Source of the DNA: a virus
Reading direction: 5' to 3' (one strand)
DNA: 45,871 nt
IMG/VR virus record: IMGVR_UViG_3300031277_000005
Coordinates: 1 to 45,871 of that record
A model generated the notes under the pieces. That model did not search any database. It was not told the origin of the DNA and saw only the letters and a list, made by a program, of their open reading frames with translations. Below, in pieces: positions 38,128-45,202 of this stretch (its first letter is position 1; every line of letters begins with the position of its first letter). Both the position numbers and the translations under genes were made by a program.

Positions 38128-38349
38128 TTCGTATCGGATCTCACCCGCGTGCAAAAACACCCCCTGGGGCGGCTCCAGCCAAGCATCCAGGACCCGGGCA
38201 GCTTTGGCGATACCGGTGCATTTGACGCGCCACCGGCTAACAGTCCATTTATTCGCGCCGCGTTTTTCCACGGGGATGCCGTTGATTACGACGGAACCCA
38301 TCGCCATTTCCCTGAGGGCCGCTTTGATGTCTTTTGTTTCAATGTTCAT
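38125..38349 (-). CDS. Accessory cassette protein
   Basis: 74 aa from ATG 38347-38349 (SD AAGGAG from the cassette repeat). MNIETKDIKAALREMAMGSV, VINGIPVEKRGANKWTVSRW, RVLDAWLEPPQGVFLHAGEI. Alpha/beta, small. Not recognised. Bounded by two full copies of the cassette repeat. Confidence 0.66.
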   Translation of the reverse strand: MNIETKDIKAALREMAMGSVVINGIPVEKRGANKWTVSRWRVKCTGIAKAARVLDAWLEPPQGVFLHAGEIRYE

Positions 38350-38467
38350 CTTCAACTCCTTGCGCCTGTCGCGCAGTGCCGGCCCCCTGTTGGCCATCGG
38401 TTGCCTTTCGGCGCCCATCGCCGCCCGCCTCCCTCGAGGCGGGCGGAGTGGGGGTCGAAGGTCAGTC
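38350..38467 (-). repeat. Intergenic cassette repeat, copy 5 (full)
   Basis: About 118 bases: ccttgcgcctgtcgcgcag, ggccccctgttggccatc, ggttgcctttcgg, hairpin ccgcccgcct-ccctcg-aggcgggcgg (perfect 10-bp stem), gtgggggtcgaaggtca with the stop of the 38462 gene. Confidence 0.87.
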
Positions 38468-38695
38468 GAGGTCATCGGACGGTATACGCACCGCCCATGG
38501 TCCGTTATGGTCCCGAATCACAATGAGGTCATCACCATCGCTGCATAGTACCTGTCCGGTGCAGTCGACCTCGAGATGCGTGTACCCCTCGGCCTCGGCG
38601 GCCTCCTCGCACGTCATTCCGTCGTTTCCGACGGCAAACCCATCACCCGCGTCGTTGCCGATTCCCCATGCTCTGATGTATTCGTTGCTGATCAT
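38462..38695 (-). CDS. First accessory cassette protein of the leftward operon
   Basis: 77 aa from ATG 38693-38695 (SD AAAGGAGAA). ISNEYIRAWGIGNDAGDGFA, CEEAAEAEGYTHLEVDCTGQ, VLCSDGDDLIVIRDHNGPWA. Acidic, compact alpha/beta. Not recognised. First gene after the leftward promoter near 38.87 kb; it precedes cassette-repeat copy 5. Confidence 0.66.
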   Translation of the reverse strand: MISNEYIRAWGIGNDAGDGFAVGNDGMTCEEAAEAEGYTHLEVDCTGQVLCSDGDDLIVIRDHNGPWAVRIPSDDLD

Positions 38696-38760
38696 CTCAT
38701 TCTCCTTTGCTTTGCCTCGCGGCTTCATACCCCTAAGCAGTGCAATTGCCATGCCTGATA

Positions 38761-38772
38761 ATCACGCGTGAT
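38761..38772. promoter_or_regulatory. 12-bp palindrome, operator candidate
   Basis: atcacgcgtgat is a perfect palindrome between the leftward promoter and its first gene. It could be a binding site of a small HTH/winged-helix phage regulator (such as those at 34437 or 45193); no direct evidence for the partner. Confidence 0.45.
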
Positions 38773-38825
38773 AAAATAAAATAAAGTGTAATGATTTCAT
38801 TAACTTATGGTTGCGACAGGATTTC

Positions 38826-38856
38826 GATTTCATAATAATACAGTAAAGATGAAATC
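38826..38856. promoter_or_regulatory. Inverted repeat in the divergent control region
   Basis: gatttcat (38826-38833) and atgaaatc (38849-38856) are 8-bp inverted repeats around an AT-rich centre; a third gatttcat lies at 38793-38800. Clustered near the leftward promoter start, they may be operators. Confidence 0.45.
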
Positions 38857-38867
38857 AGTATTTCACA

Positions 38868-38896
38868 ATTGAATACGGTTGCTTGCTTATTGTCAA
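38868..38896 (-). promoter_or_regulatory. Leftward promoter candidate
   Basis: Minus strand TTGACA (38891-38896), 17-base spacer, TTCAAT (38868-38873; 4 of 6). It drives the accessory/replication block leftward. Its -35 overlaps that of the rightward candidate. Confidence 0.5.
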
Positions 38897-38917
38897 TCTA
38901 AACATGTGAAATATATA
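38890..38917 (+). promoter_or_regulatory. Rightward promoter candidate
   Basis: TTGTCA (38890-38895), 16-base spacer, TATATA (38912-38917). It points to the structured leader and the rightward early operon. Shares its -35 with the leftward promoter, so use of one could block the other. The 38920-39190 stretch is AT-rich and shows no convincing gene. Confidence 0.48.
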
Positions 38918-39243
38918 TGCTTTTACATTGTTTCAAAATTACAATTAGATTTTTCAATGATGAAAACTAAATTGTAGTTATTCTGAATTTCTAAACCATT
39001 AAAACACTGAACAAAATTCAACCAATATTGTTTGTGTAATAAAATCAGCAAGTTGAAAAAACGCTTTGAGTCTGGCACGGGCATTGCAAATTGGCAATAC
39101 CGAACGGTTGAAGCGGAATGGCAGAAACAAAAAATGTTTGGGATGCAACGAATTTGGTCAGCTTTTTTCTCATCGGTACTCAACAATCCTGTCGAGGCCG
39201 AAACACCAGCCATCTCCATTTCAGCCACCCGAGCAATCGGGGG

Positions 39244-39338
39244 AGAGCTGCGGCGGCGCCACGCATGGGTGGAGCTCACCGGGAGGCGCGCGTATAACCG
39301 ACACGTCTGCGTCATGGGTTCGAATCCCCACGGCTCTT
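39244..39338 (+). other. tRNA-like element 1 (T-loop, acceptor-like stem)
   Basis: agagctg (39244-39250) can pair over 7 bp with cggctct (39331-39337). Inside lies tggGTTCGAATccc, a typical T-loop. The T-stem is only 3 good pairs, and I cannot build a proper anticodon arm; total length is about 94. So it is tRNA-like or a degenerate tRNA, not a confident tRNA gene. Confidence 0.4.
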
Positions 39339-39446
39339 CTGGCAAGCGGAGCCACAATCCGCCGAATGGGTGAGTGTTAAATTGTGCGCGCGAGGCCCTG
39401 CGGGAGCTGTGGACAGGGTGAGAAACTGCGAAACAGCCCGCCTCAA

Positions 39447-39499
39447 GCCTGCCAACCACGATGTGGGGATTCACCGGGTTCGAGCCCCGGGGGCAGGCC
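39447..39499 (+). other. tRNA-like element 2 (perfect T-arm)
   Basis: ccgggTTCGAGCcccgg is a perfect 5-bp T-stem with canonical loop, enclosed by gcctgcc and ggcaggc (7 bp) with one extra G. Between acceptor and T-arm there is only one short stem (ccac-gat-gtgg), so the domain resembles a minimal tRNA mimic of about 53 nt. Confidence 0.45.
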
Positions 39500-39810
39500 A
39501 ACCGTTGGTCTGGCCGGAGAGATCGCGTCAACCCGGCTGGTCCTGATCAGCCCTCGGGTGGGGTATCACCCGGCGCGGCACCCCGCACGAGATCGCGAGA
39601 TACTCCCAGGGTGCCTGTTTCGGCCGAGGAGATCGCGTCAAATCGGTCGATCTGCCACCAGTCCTTACTGGCGAGCGGGTGGAAAGCCCGTGGAATACCG
39701 CAGCTTCGGGCGGTGGGGCTCTTAATGGTTGTGTCCTCCGGAGTAAGGAACCATCAAGCGGGTGAGAAGCCCGCGTATTGAGATGGTGGTGTACGAGGAA
39801 GGAGAATCCG

Positions 39811-39975
39811 ATGGAAAAGATGACGAGAATCAAGGCAATCAAGACCTTTTTTGAGGCCAGTGGCGGACGGAAGGTGAGCATGCAGGAGATGAAGAAGCTC
39901 ACAGATGAAGACAAGGACGAACTCGGTAAGCTCGCCTGCAACGAGCTTGGAGCGGAACTGGTATCCTCAAAGTAG
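39811..39975 (+). CDS. Small conserved phage protein (54 aa)
   Basis: ATG 39811 with SD AAGGAG. MEKMTRIKAIKTFFEASGGR, then VSMQEMKKLTDEDKDELGKL and LGAELVSSK. The pattern I-x-x-hF...G-R-K-V-S-x-x-Eh-x-x-L, helical and soluble, is one I associate with small phage proteins near the start of early operons; function unknown. It is embedded in structured, hairpin-rich sequence on both sides. Confidence 0.72.
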   Translation: MEKMTRIKAIKTFFEASGGRKVSMQEMKKLTDEDKDELGKLACNELGAELVSSK

Positions 39976-40140
39976 ACAGAGCCTCCGGGTTGATCACCTC
40001 AACCCGGTCGATCCGCGCCAGCGGTGTGATCAGCTGGACCGCCGGCAGGTAAGAGCCGGTGACCCGTGGAAATGGGGTTTTGAGGTTCCCGAGCCGAAGC
40101 CGTGGAAGAAGCAGAATCGTTAATTTAATACAACTCGTCC
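39976..40140 (+). other. Hairpin-rich spacer after the 54-aa gene
   Basis: ggttga-tcacc-tcaacc (around 39991) and gtgatcagctggaccgccgg, with gagccggtgacccgtggaaatgg echoing 39673 (gcgggtggaaagcccgtggaa). Probably a continuation of the structured leader. No gene seen up to 40209. Confidence 0.4.
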
Positions 40141-40209
40141 TTCGCCTCGGTGGTCTGTCCTCCGTCCAGTGGATTGGCCATCGAGATGGCGGATGATATT
40201 GGAGAAGAG

Positions 40210-40479
40210 ATGGATTTAAAGCCTGTATACTGCTGGTTCAAGGAGTATCGAAAATCGAAATGGACAATTGCAAAAGTGCATGATGGGTGGATTCACAATT
40301 GCTATTCAACTTTTGGAGATTCATCACTTAAACCACTGCGATGTACCGAAGACTGGCAGTGGGGAGATCGCATAGGTACACCAGATGACCAGTCATCTAA
40401 CAAGATCAAGAGCGAACGTGAAGATGTTGAGCGAGAGCTTCTGTCATTATCGGATATTGACGATGGGTATTGTCTATGA
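40210..40479 (+). CDS. Hypothetical protein, first of the rightward operon
   Basis: 89 aa from ATG 40210 (SD GGAG with 5-base spacing), chosen over earlier ATG codons that lack an SD. DLKPVYCWFKEYRKSKWTIA, KVHDGWIHNCYSTFGD, WGDRIGTPDDQ then an acidic helix. Beta-rich, aromatic. Not recognised. Stop overlaps the next start (ATGA). Confidence 0.66.
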   Translation: MDLKPVYCWFKEYRKSKWTIAKVHDGWIHNCYSTFGDSSLKPLRCTEDWQWGDRIGTPDDQSSNKIKSEREDVERELLSLSDIDDGYCL

Positions 40480-41138
40480 ATCAAATGATGAAAATTGACA
40501 AACCGATGTACGACTGGCTTTGCTTGGCCATGAATTCAGAACATCTACATTTAAACGTAATCCATGTGTGCGATGGTGCCGTGTGGTCAACTGATGGAAT
40601 TAGGCTGCATTGCATTGGTGACACAAAAAAAATATGGCCAATATCGGTTTCATATATCCCAACTGGATATAAGAAGTTCACCAATAAAATAAAAGATGAA
40701 ATTGAATGTGAGCTTTCCCCCACTGATTTATATGTATCTCCAGATCCATCTTCGCTTTTCGGCTTTGATGTTCACGCAGAATTTGAGCTCGGTGGAGAGC
40801 TGCTTAAGAATATCCACAGCATATCAAATTTCGCCCGTGAAATTGATTTTGTAATTTCCTCAGGGAGCGTCAGGGCAATGTGCGACCTGCCTATATATGG
40901 TATGGTATCCGCGGTAATAGGCTACGGGACTGGCGATAGTAGGGCACTTGTAAATACTAGATACCTATTGGACGCTGTATCGCTTTCGGACGCCTCCTAT
41001 ATCGGAGGCGGAGTCGTATCACTCGGGGAATTCACGACAAATATTCAGGACTATAAGCCGGTGAAGGTATCGTCAGAATACAAGGGCGTTCAAACCACTG
41101 CGCTTGTTGCGCAGATTCTTATACGGGAGGATCAGTAA
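40476..41138 (+). CDS. Beta-clamp-like protein (divergent DNA polymerase III beta domain)
   Basis: 220 aa. The early VIHVCDGAVWSTDGIRLHCI (about 28-47) corresponds to the 'G-h-x-h-x-ATDG-x-RL' strand of bacterial sliding clamps. Near the end, ALVNTRYLLDAVSLSDASYI and TTALVAQILIRED recall the closing clamp domain (residues 'NxxYLLDAL...' and the final strand). At 220 aa it is much shorter than DnaN (about 366), so probably two domains only. It could tether recombination or replication proteins or disturb the host clamp. Coupled to the neighbours on both sides (ATGA, TAATG). Confidence 0.62.
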   Translation: MNQMMKIDKPMYDWLCLAMNSEHLHLNVIHVCDGAVWSTDGIRLHCIGDTKKIWPISVSYIPTGYKKFTNKIKDEIECELSPTDLYVSPDPSSLFGFDVHAEFELGGELLKNIHSISNFAREIDFVISSGSVRAMCDLPIYGMVSAVIGYGTGDSRALVNTRYLLDAVSLSDASYIGGGVVSLGEFTTNIQDYKPVKVSSEYKGVQTTALVAQILIREDQ

Positions 41139-41932
41139 TGGGTACAATACCGAATACGACGAGAACAAATATACATGGGTTTTATCCAGATGATCCAAGA
41201 CTCATCGTGGTAACGGATCCAAACGATCCTGATTACGATCCGAGGGTTGAGATACCCGTGACCCGTGAATTGATAAATTCCATTATCGATTCTGGGATAC
41301 ACCATCCTCCTGTCGCAAAGAAACGCGGTGAAAATTACGTCGTTGTTATGGGCAAGCACCGGGTTATGGCTGCGCGTATAGCAGCCGAAGAACACCCGGA
41401 ACTGAACCTGAAAATACTTGTCCGCGTAATGACGCTGAAGCCGTGGGAGTCAATCAGAAACAGGGTGATAGAAAACGAAATCAGAACCGACAGTACTCCG
41501 TTGATGAGGGCATATGAGGCTAAGCGTATGTTGGAGATGGGCGCAGACGAAGAGATGGTATCTCGAGCGTTTGGCGCTTCGTTCTCAACGATCAAAAACT
41601 GGATATCGGCGTACGAAAAAGCGCACGAAACGGTGATCAAGGCCGAGAACGAATGCAAGATCTCATTCGGTCAGGCACAGAAAATATCTCGCCACAAATC
41701 GGAGTACCAGGAAGCCCAACTCAAAAAAGCCCTCGAGAAAGGCGGTCGTCAGAAGCCGGGTCCAAAGCCTGGACCGCGGAAGCGGAGAATCAGCATCGTT
41801 GCCACGCGAGATCCCGAATCGGACGTTGACGACATCCAGGTGACAATATCGAAGTGCACCACAGATGAGTTACGCGCTATCGTCACGCGCATCGAAAGAC
41901 AGATCCAATCACTGGAGGCTCCGGTACAATGA
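41138..41932 (+). CDS. ParB-like protein with HTH
   Basis: 264 aa, TAATG start overlap. The N-terminal ParB/sulfiredoxin-type domain contains VTRELINSIIDSGIHHPPVA and the ParB box VVMGKHRVMAARIAAEEHP (about 69-87). A central HTH follows (about 124-160: MRAYEAKRMLEMGADEEMVS, FSTIKNWI). KPGPKPGPRKRR near 206-217 is an AT-hook-like basic stretch; the C-terminus is a helical dimer-like region. Phage ParB-like proteins can be nucleases or regulators; without a ParA here partition is unlikely. Confidence 0.78.
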   Translation: MGTIPNTTRTNIHGFYPDDPRLIVVTDPNDPDYDPRVEIPVTRELINSIIDSGIHHPPVAKKRGENYVVVMGKHRVMAARIAAEEHPELNLKILVRVMTLKPWESIRNRVIENEIRTDSTPLMRAYEAKRMLEMGADEEMVSRAFGASFSTIKNWISAYEKAHETVIKAENECKISFGQAQKISRHKSEYQEAQLKKALEKGGRQKPGPKPGPRKRRISIVATRDPESDVDDIQVTISKCTTDELRAIVTRIERQIQSLEAPVQ

Positions 41933-42144
41933 CAAAAAAGATAGAAAAGTGCAGAGAGTGTAGATTTTGGCGTGATGCAAATTCCGATTTGACCTGTGGT
42001 GCGCCCCAGTGTTTTGTTGATCCAGAACCACACTATAGATCAGGAGACTGGCCAATATGTCTGTACATTGAAGATGAACAGAGCGACGATGGTATTGAGG
42101 TCACGTTACCGGATGGAACTTGGTGTCGGGGTCCACAGGTATGA
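41929..42144 (+). CDS. Small Cys-rich protein
   Basis: 71 aa. CRECRFWRDANSDLTCGAPQ then CFVDPEPHYRSGDWPICLYI: CxxC...C...C spacing typical of small phage zinc-binding proteins. Overlaps the ParB-like gene and the exonuclease start (ATGA at both ends). Confidence 0.66.
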   Translation: MTKKIEKCRECRFWRDANSDLTCGAPQCFVDPEPHYRSGDWPICLYIEDEQSDDGIEVTLPDGTWCRGPQV

Positions 42145-42941
42145 CTAAAGCATACGATCAAATAGACGCCCTGAACTGGTCAACACTGAAGCTCATGGAG
42201 AACACTCCAGCCAGGGCGAGGCACCTGTTTGATCATCCAAAGGAGATCAGGGACAAAGCCGCGTACGTCTCCGGACGGGCTGTCCACTGCAAGATCCTTG
42301 AGCCTGCTCGATTTGACGCCGAGTATATTTTCCAACCCAACTTTGGAGACGGCCGCACCAAGGATGCGAAGAAAGATAAGGCAGCGTGGCTTCTGTCGAT
42401 ACCGGACGGAGCTCAGGTAATATCCGAGGCAGATTTCCGGATGGCCGAAAGGTGCGCCGACTATGCCAGCAACGACGACGAGTTGCGGTCCATTTTCACC
42501 GGCGGCGAATATGAGAAAATCGTCACATGGGAAACCGCTGGACTGAAATGTAAGGGTCGAGTTGACTTTTTAAAGGACCGCATCGTCGATCTGAAGATGA
42601 CGCGACACGACTCAGTCGATGCGATCCTGCGAGACGCTGAGAAATACAACTACCATGGCCAGGTCGCGTGGTACCATGATGGCTGCGTGAGGGCCGGGCT
42701 GATAAGCGGCGAAGTGCTGCCGCTGCTCGTGTTTATCCACGCGTCTCATGGTAGTAGCTTCGTCGACAAGCTAGTCCTCGACATGGTCAACGGGACCTAC
42801 GAAGATGGCCAGAGAAAATACAAAAAATACCTGAGTCGGTACATGGACTGCACTGAGGCCGGATGGTGGCCCGGTATGTGCTCGACTCGGATGTTTTGGG
42901 TTTTGTCCGAGTGGAAGATAAATAAGGATCTGGATGAATGA
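42141..42941 (+). CDS. PD-(D/E)XK exonuclease (DUF3799/RecE-like)
   Basis: 266 aa from ATG 42141. LNWSTLKLMENTPARARHLF (11-30), GRAVHCKILEP (45-55), ISEADF (94-99), KCKGRVDFL (137-145; D142), IVDLKMT (148-154; D150, K152), YNYHGQVAWY (169-178; Q174). This is the full motif order of phage RecE/DUF3799 exonucleases, which resect double-strand ends for single-strand annealing. It works with the Erf protein two genes downstream. Confidence 0.88.
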   Translation: MTKAYDQIDALNWSTLKLMENTPARARHLFDHPKEIRDKAAYVSGRAVHCKILEPARFDAEYIFQPNFGDGRTKDAKKDKAAWLLSIPDGAQVISEADFRMAERCADYASNDDELRSIFTGGEYEKIVTWETAGLKCKGRVDFLKDRIVDLKMTRHDSVDAILRDAEKYNYHGQVAWYHDGCVRAGLISGEVLPLLVFIHASHGSSFVDKLVLDMVNGTYEDGQRKYKKYLSRYMDCTEAGWWPGMCSTRMFWVLSEWKINKDLDE

Positions 42942-43192
42942 TACACGATCACGAATATAACATAGGTGATGAGCTTTACTTTTTCGACGGACGCGCTTGT
43001 ACATTCAAGCGCGTCAAAATAATGAATAAACATAAAGATCTAGATAACTACCTTTTTATAGGCGCCAATGGTGATGAACACTGGACCCATAGATATTACC
43101 TATATGATACGAAAGATTTTGTGAAAGAAGAAATTGAGAGACACATAGAATTATTGAGAGATCTCATGTTGAAACTTGAGTCAAGGGAATAA
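42938..43192 (+). CDS. Small hypothetical protein
   Basis: 84 aa, ATGA overlap with the exonuclease. IGDELYFFDGRACTFKRVKI, then DEHWTHRYYLYDTKDFVKEE and a C-terminal helix EIERHIELLRDLMLKLESRE. Between exonuclease and annealing protein; may assist them. Not recognised. Confidence 0.64.
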   Translation: MIHDHEYNIGDELYFFDGRACTFKRVKIMNKHKDLDNYLFIGANGDEHWTHRYYLYDTKDFVKEEIERHIELLRDLMLKLESRE

Positions 43193-43197
43193 GTGAT

Positions 43198-44145
43198 ATG
43201 ACTGACACACACATCGTCAAAGCGCCAGAGGTGGCAATAGAAGCCGACAAGATGCATCCGATGGTCGTTGCAGCCATGCGCGGTGGCGGGCTTGACACAC
43301 AGTCCCTGCGAGAGCTTATGGAGCTCCAAAGGGAGTGGCAGCGTGACAATGCTCGAGCAGCGTACACCCGGAGCATAGTGCAGTTGAAAAGCAAACTCCC
43401 ATCTGTTCTCGAAAAAGACAAGCCGGTGAGATATCCGAACAAGAACTCGCCGGGTATTACGAGTTACAGATTCACGACCTTGTCGTATGCCATGGAGGTC
43501 GTAACTCCGTATTTAAATGAGTATGGGTTTTCGCTCATCTGGATACCGACAACCAGCGACGGGATGGTCAGAGTGACATGTCGGCTCACCCATATAGACG
43601 GGCATTACGAGGAAACCACGATGTCGGCCCCGCCAGACAGCTCGGGCAGGAAGAATCCAATACAGGCCATAGGTAGCACACAGAGTTACCTCGAGCGGTA
43701 CACGGCACTTGCCCTGCTCGGAATCGCCACCAAGGACATGCCCGATGCGGACGATCCACCAATTCCACCAGAGGACACTGTAGACACGGAGCGAAACCTC
43801 AACGCGATAGCCCGACTCAGAAAAAAGGGCATATCGGTCAAAGAGGCGGAGGCGTACGTCAGAAAACCCGCCAAAGACTGGACAACCAAAGACCTCGAGA
43901 TGCTGTGGTCATGGCAGCAATCTTTGGATTCGCATCCAGTCGCGAATCCAGATCCAAAGGTGGAATCTGCCGAACTCCTGAAGCAGGTTTACGAGTTGGC
44001 GGAGAGCGCGTGGGGAGACGAATGGGGCGATCGTATAGCCGTCATCTGCGATGAATCGGGGTTCCGTTTGGACAAGGCTACGGACGAACAGAAACAATAC
44101 CTGATAGGCAAGCTTAGCGGTTTGCCTCTAAGGCAGATAAAATGA
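43198..44145 (+). CDS. erf: Erf-family single-strand annealing protein
   Basis: 315 aa. N-terminal helix ELMELQREWQRDNARAAYTR (40-59), SYRFTTLSYAMEVVTPYLNE, FSLIWIPT, VRVTCRLTHIDGHYEETTMS and GSTQSYLERYTALALLGIAT (159-178), the most typical Erf block. It anneals resected single strands for recombination and genome circularisation or repair. The C-terminal 130 residues are a helical, less conserved extension with KKGISVKEAEAYVRKPAKDW. Pairs with the exonuclease. Confidence 0.9.
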   Translation: MTDTHIVKAPEVAIEADKMHPMVVAAMRGGGLDTQSLRELMELQREWQRDNARAAYTRSIVQLKSKLPSVLEKDKPVRYPNKNSPGITSYRFTTLSYAMEVVTPYLNEYGFSLIWIPTTSDGMVRVTCRLTHIDGHYEETTMSAPPDSSGRKNPIQAIGSTQSYLERYTALALLGIATKDMPDADDPPIPPEDTVDTERNLNAIARLRKKGISVKEAEAYVRKPAKDWTTKDLEMLWSWQQSLDSHPVANPDPKVESAELLKQVYELAESAWGDEWGDRIAVICDESGFRLDKATDEQKQYLIGKLSGLPLRQIK

Positions 44146-44188
44146 CGTGGACTTCTCCACGCGGTCCTCGGAAGAGGCAGAGTGGCCC

Positions 44189-44383
44189 ATGGGTGAACGA
44201 AAAATAGAGAAAGAAGCGCGTTGTCCAAAGTGTGGTACCTGGTCACCAGTAACCGATACTATCCCAACATTTTGTTATGCGTTGTGGGAATGGACAGAAA
44301 ACAACGGCGCCGATTGCCCGCGATGCGGATACGTGACCATGTTCGAGAGCGAATGTGAATTCAGACAGATCATTAGGGCATGA
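44189..44383 (+). CDS. Small zinc-ribbon protein
   Basis: 64 aa from ATG 44189. ARCPKCGTWSPVTDTIP ... ADCPRCGYVTMFESECEF: CxxC...CxxC ribbon. A GTG at 44147 in the same frame would add 14 residues; no start has a strong SD. Coupled to the next gene (ATGA). Confidence 0.66.
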   Translation: MGERKIEKEARCPKCGTWSPVTDTIPTFCYALWEWTENNGADCPRCGYVTMFESECEFRQIIRA

Positions 44384-44547
44384 TGACACTTTCGGAATGG
44401 ATTGAATATCTTCTGCTCGTAAACTCAGACATGGAGTCCGAATCCAATCGGCGATTCGTGGACCAGTGGCTTGAATCGGAACTCATGGCGCGAGGATTCA
44501 AGCAGGATGACATTCGCGTTGAGTTCGAAAAGAGAGGATTGGAATGA
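44380..44547 (+). CDS. Small helical protein (55 aa)
   Basis: ATG 44380 overlaps the preceding stop, TGA 44545-44547 overlaps the next ATG (44544). MMTLSEWIEYLLLVNSD..., RRFVDQWLESELMARGFKQD and DIRVEFEKRGLE: a compact three-helix-like protein. Not recognised; coding is supported by coupling at both ends. Confidence 0.62.
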   Translation: MMTLSEWIEYLLLVNSDMESESNRRFVDQWLESELMARGFKQDDIRVEFEKRGLE

Positions 44548-44837
44548 CACCAAACGAACACAACATATTCGGACAGCTGTGCCTCGGTATCGTCGATCCA
44601 GATGTGCGTGCGAGAATACACAGGGTGATGGGTCACGGTGAGAAGAGGCACGGAAGCAAGCCACTCCAGAGCGCAGACAAGCAGCTTGCAAGCGCGCGTA
44701 AGCACCTTACGTTTCCGGATATGATTGATGTCGATAGCGGGCTTCCAAACCGCGATCACGCCCTGGCAAGGGCAATGCTTGCGATGGTCAAGATGATACA
44801 GGATATAAGCAATGAGTCATCAGAAAAGAATCGATGA
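44544..44837 (+). CDS. Small phage protein, DUF5664-like
   Basis: 97 aa. LASARKHLTFPDMIDVDSGL, then PNRDHALARAMLAMVKMIQD recalls the 'HL..hh..D.esGl.H..HAlar' layout of DUF5664-type phage proteins (possible nucleotide metabolism). Start ATG 44544 coupled to the gene before; the end overlaps the next gene by 26 bases. Confidence 0.55.
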   Translation: MTPNEHNIFGQLCLGIVDPDVRARIHRVMGHGEKRHGSKPLQSADKQLASARKHLTFPDMIDVDSGLPNRDHALARAMLAMVKMIQDISNESSEKNR

Positions 44838-44985
44838 GCTCAAGTATCGCATTGAAGTATGCGGAGCGCAGCTACTTGAGCTTGAGGACAATGTGATCCG
44901 GCTAAAGCGACTCATGGCCATTGCCATCGCTGAAAAAAATGAGCTTGAGCTCGCCGCGAAGGGCGATGCGTCAACGGTGAAATGA
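44812..44985 (+). CDS. Small coiled-coil protein (57 aa)
   Basis: ATG 44812 (internal to the end of the previous gene). Reads MSHQKRIDELKYRIEVCGAQ, LLELEDNVIRLKRLMAIAIA and ENELELAAKGD-like end: continuous heptads, a probable oligomerising helix. TGA 44983-44985; next gene begins at 44990. Confidence 0.6.
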   Translation: MSHQKRIDELKYRIEVCGAQLLELEDNVIRLKRLMAIAIAEKNELELAAKGDASTVK

Positions 44986-44989
44986 TAAT

Positions 44990-45202
44990 ATGATAACGCC
45001 AGAGCAGAGAAAAGAATTGGACGAGATCATCAAAGATGATCCGAGATACTGGGAGTTGAGTTTTGAGATACCGGATGGTGTTTCACACAAGGAGATCTTC
45101 TACGGCACAGAGGATGATGCCGTGGACAAACTCAACGATCTCCTCGAGGAGCACGGTATAAAGCTGAGAGTTTTCCCAGCAGAGGAGCCAGAGTGGGCAT
45201 AG
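44990..45202 (+). CDS. Small acidic protein
   Basis: 70 aa. ITPEQRKELDEIIKDDPRYW, FEIPDGVSHKEIFYGTEDDA, VDKLNDLLEEHGIKLRVFPA. Acidic alpha/beta fold of unknown family. Starts five bases after the previous stop; the next GTG overlaps its end by 10 bases. Confidence 0.62.
   Translation: MITPEQRKELDEIIKDDPRYWELSFEIPDGVSHKEIFYGTEDDAVDKLNDLLEEHGIKLRVFPAEEPEWA

Larger units (their letters stand above)
39200..39805 (+). ncRNA. Candidate large structured non-coding RNA
   Basis: About 600 bases without a convincing gene, GC-richer than the flanking AT-rich stretch, full of short perfect hairpins: ggctc...gagcc (39332-39353), ccctg...caggg (39396-39418), cgggtg...cacccg, gcgggtgagaagcccgc (39759-39775). 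ggccg(ga/ag)gagatcgcgtcaa occurs twice (39512, 39623). Two T-arm-like segments are embedded. It ends at the SD of the small gene at 39811. Size and the tRNA-like content recall phage GOLLD/ROOL RNAs, but identity is not shown. Confidence 0.5.

Noticed and set aside
39244-39338. A standard tRNA gene
   Set aside because: T-loop and acceptor-like stem are good, but T-stem, D-arm and anticodon arm do not form properly and the length is 94.
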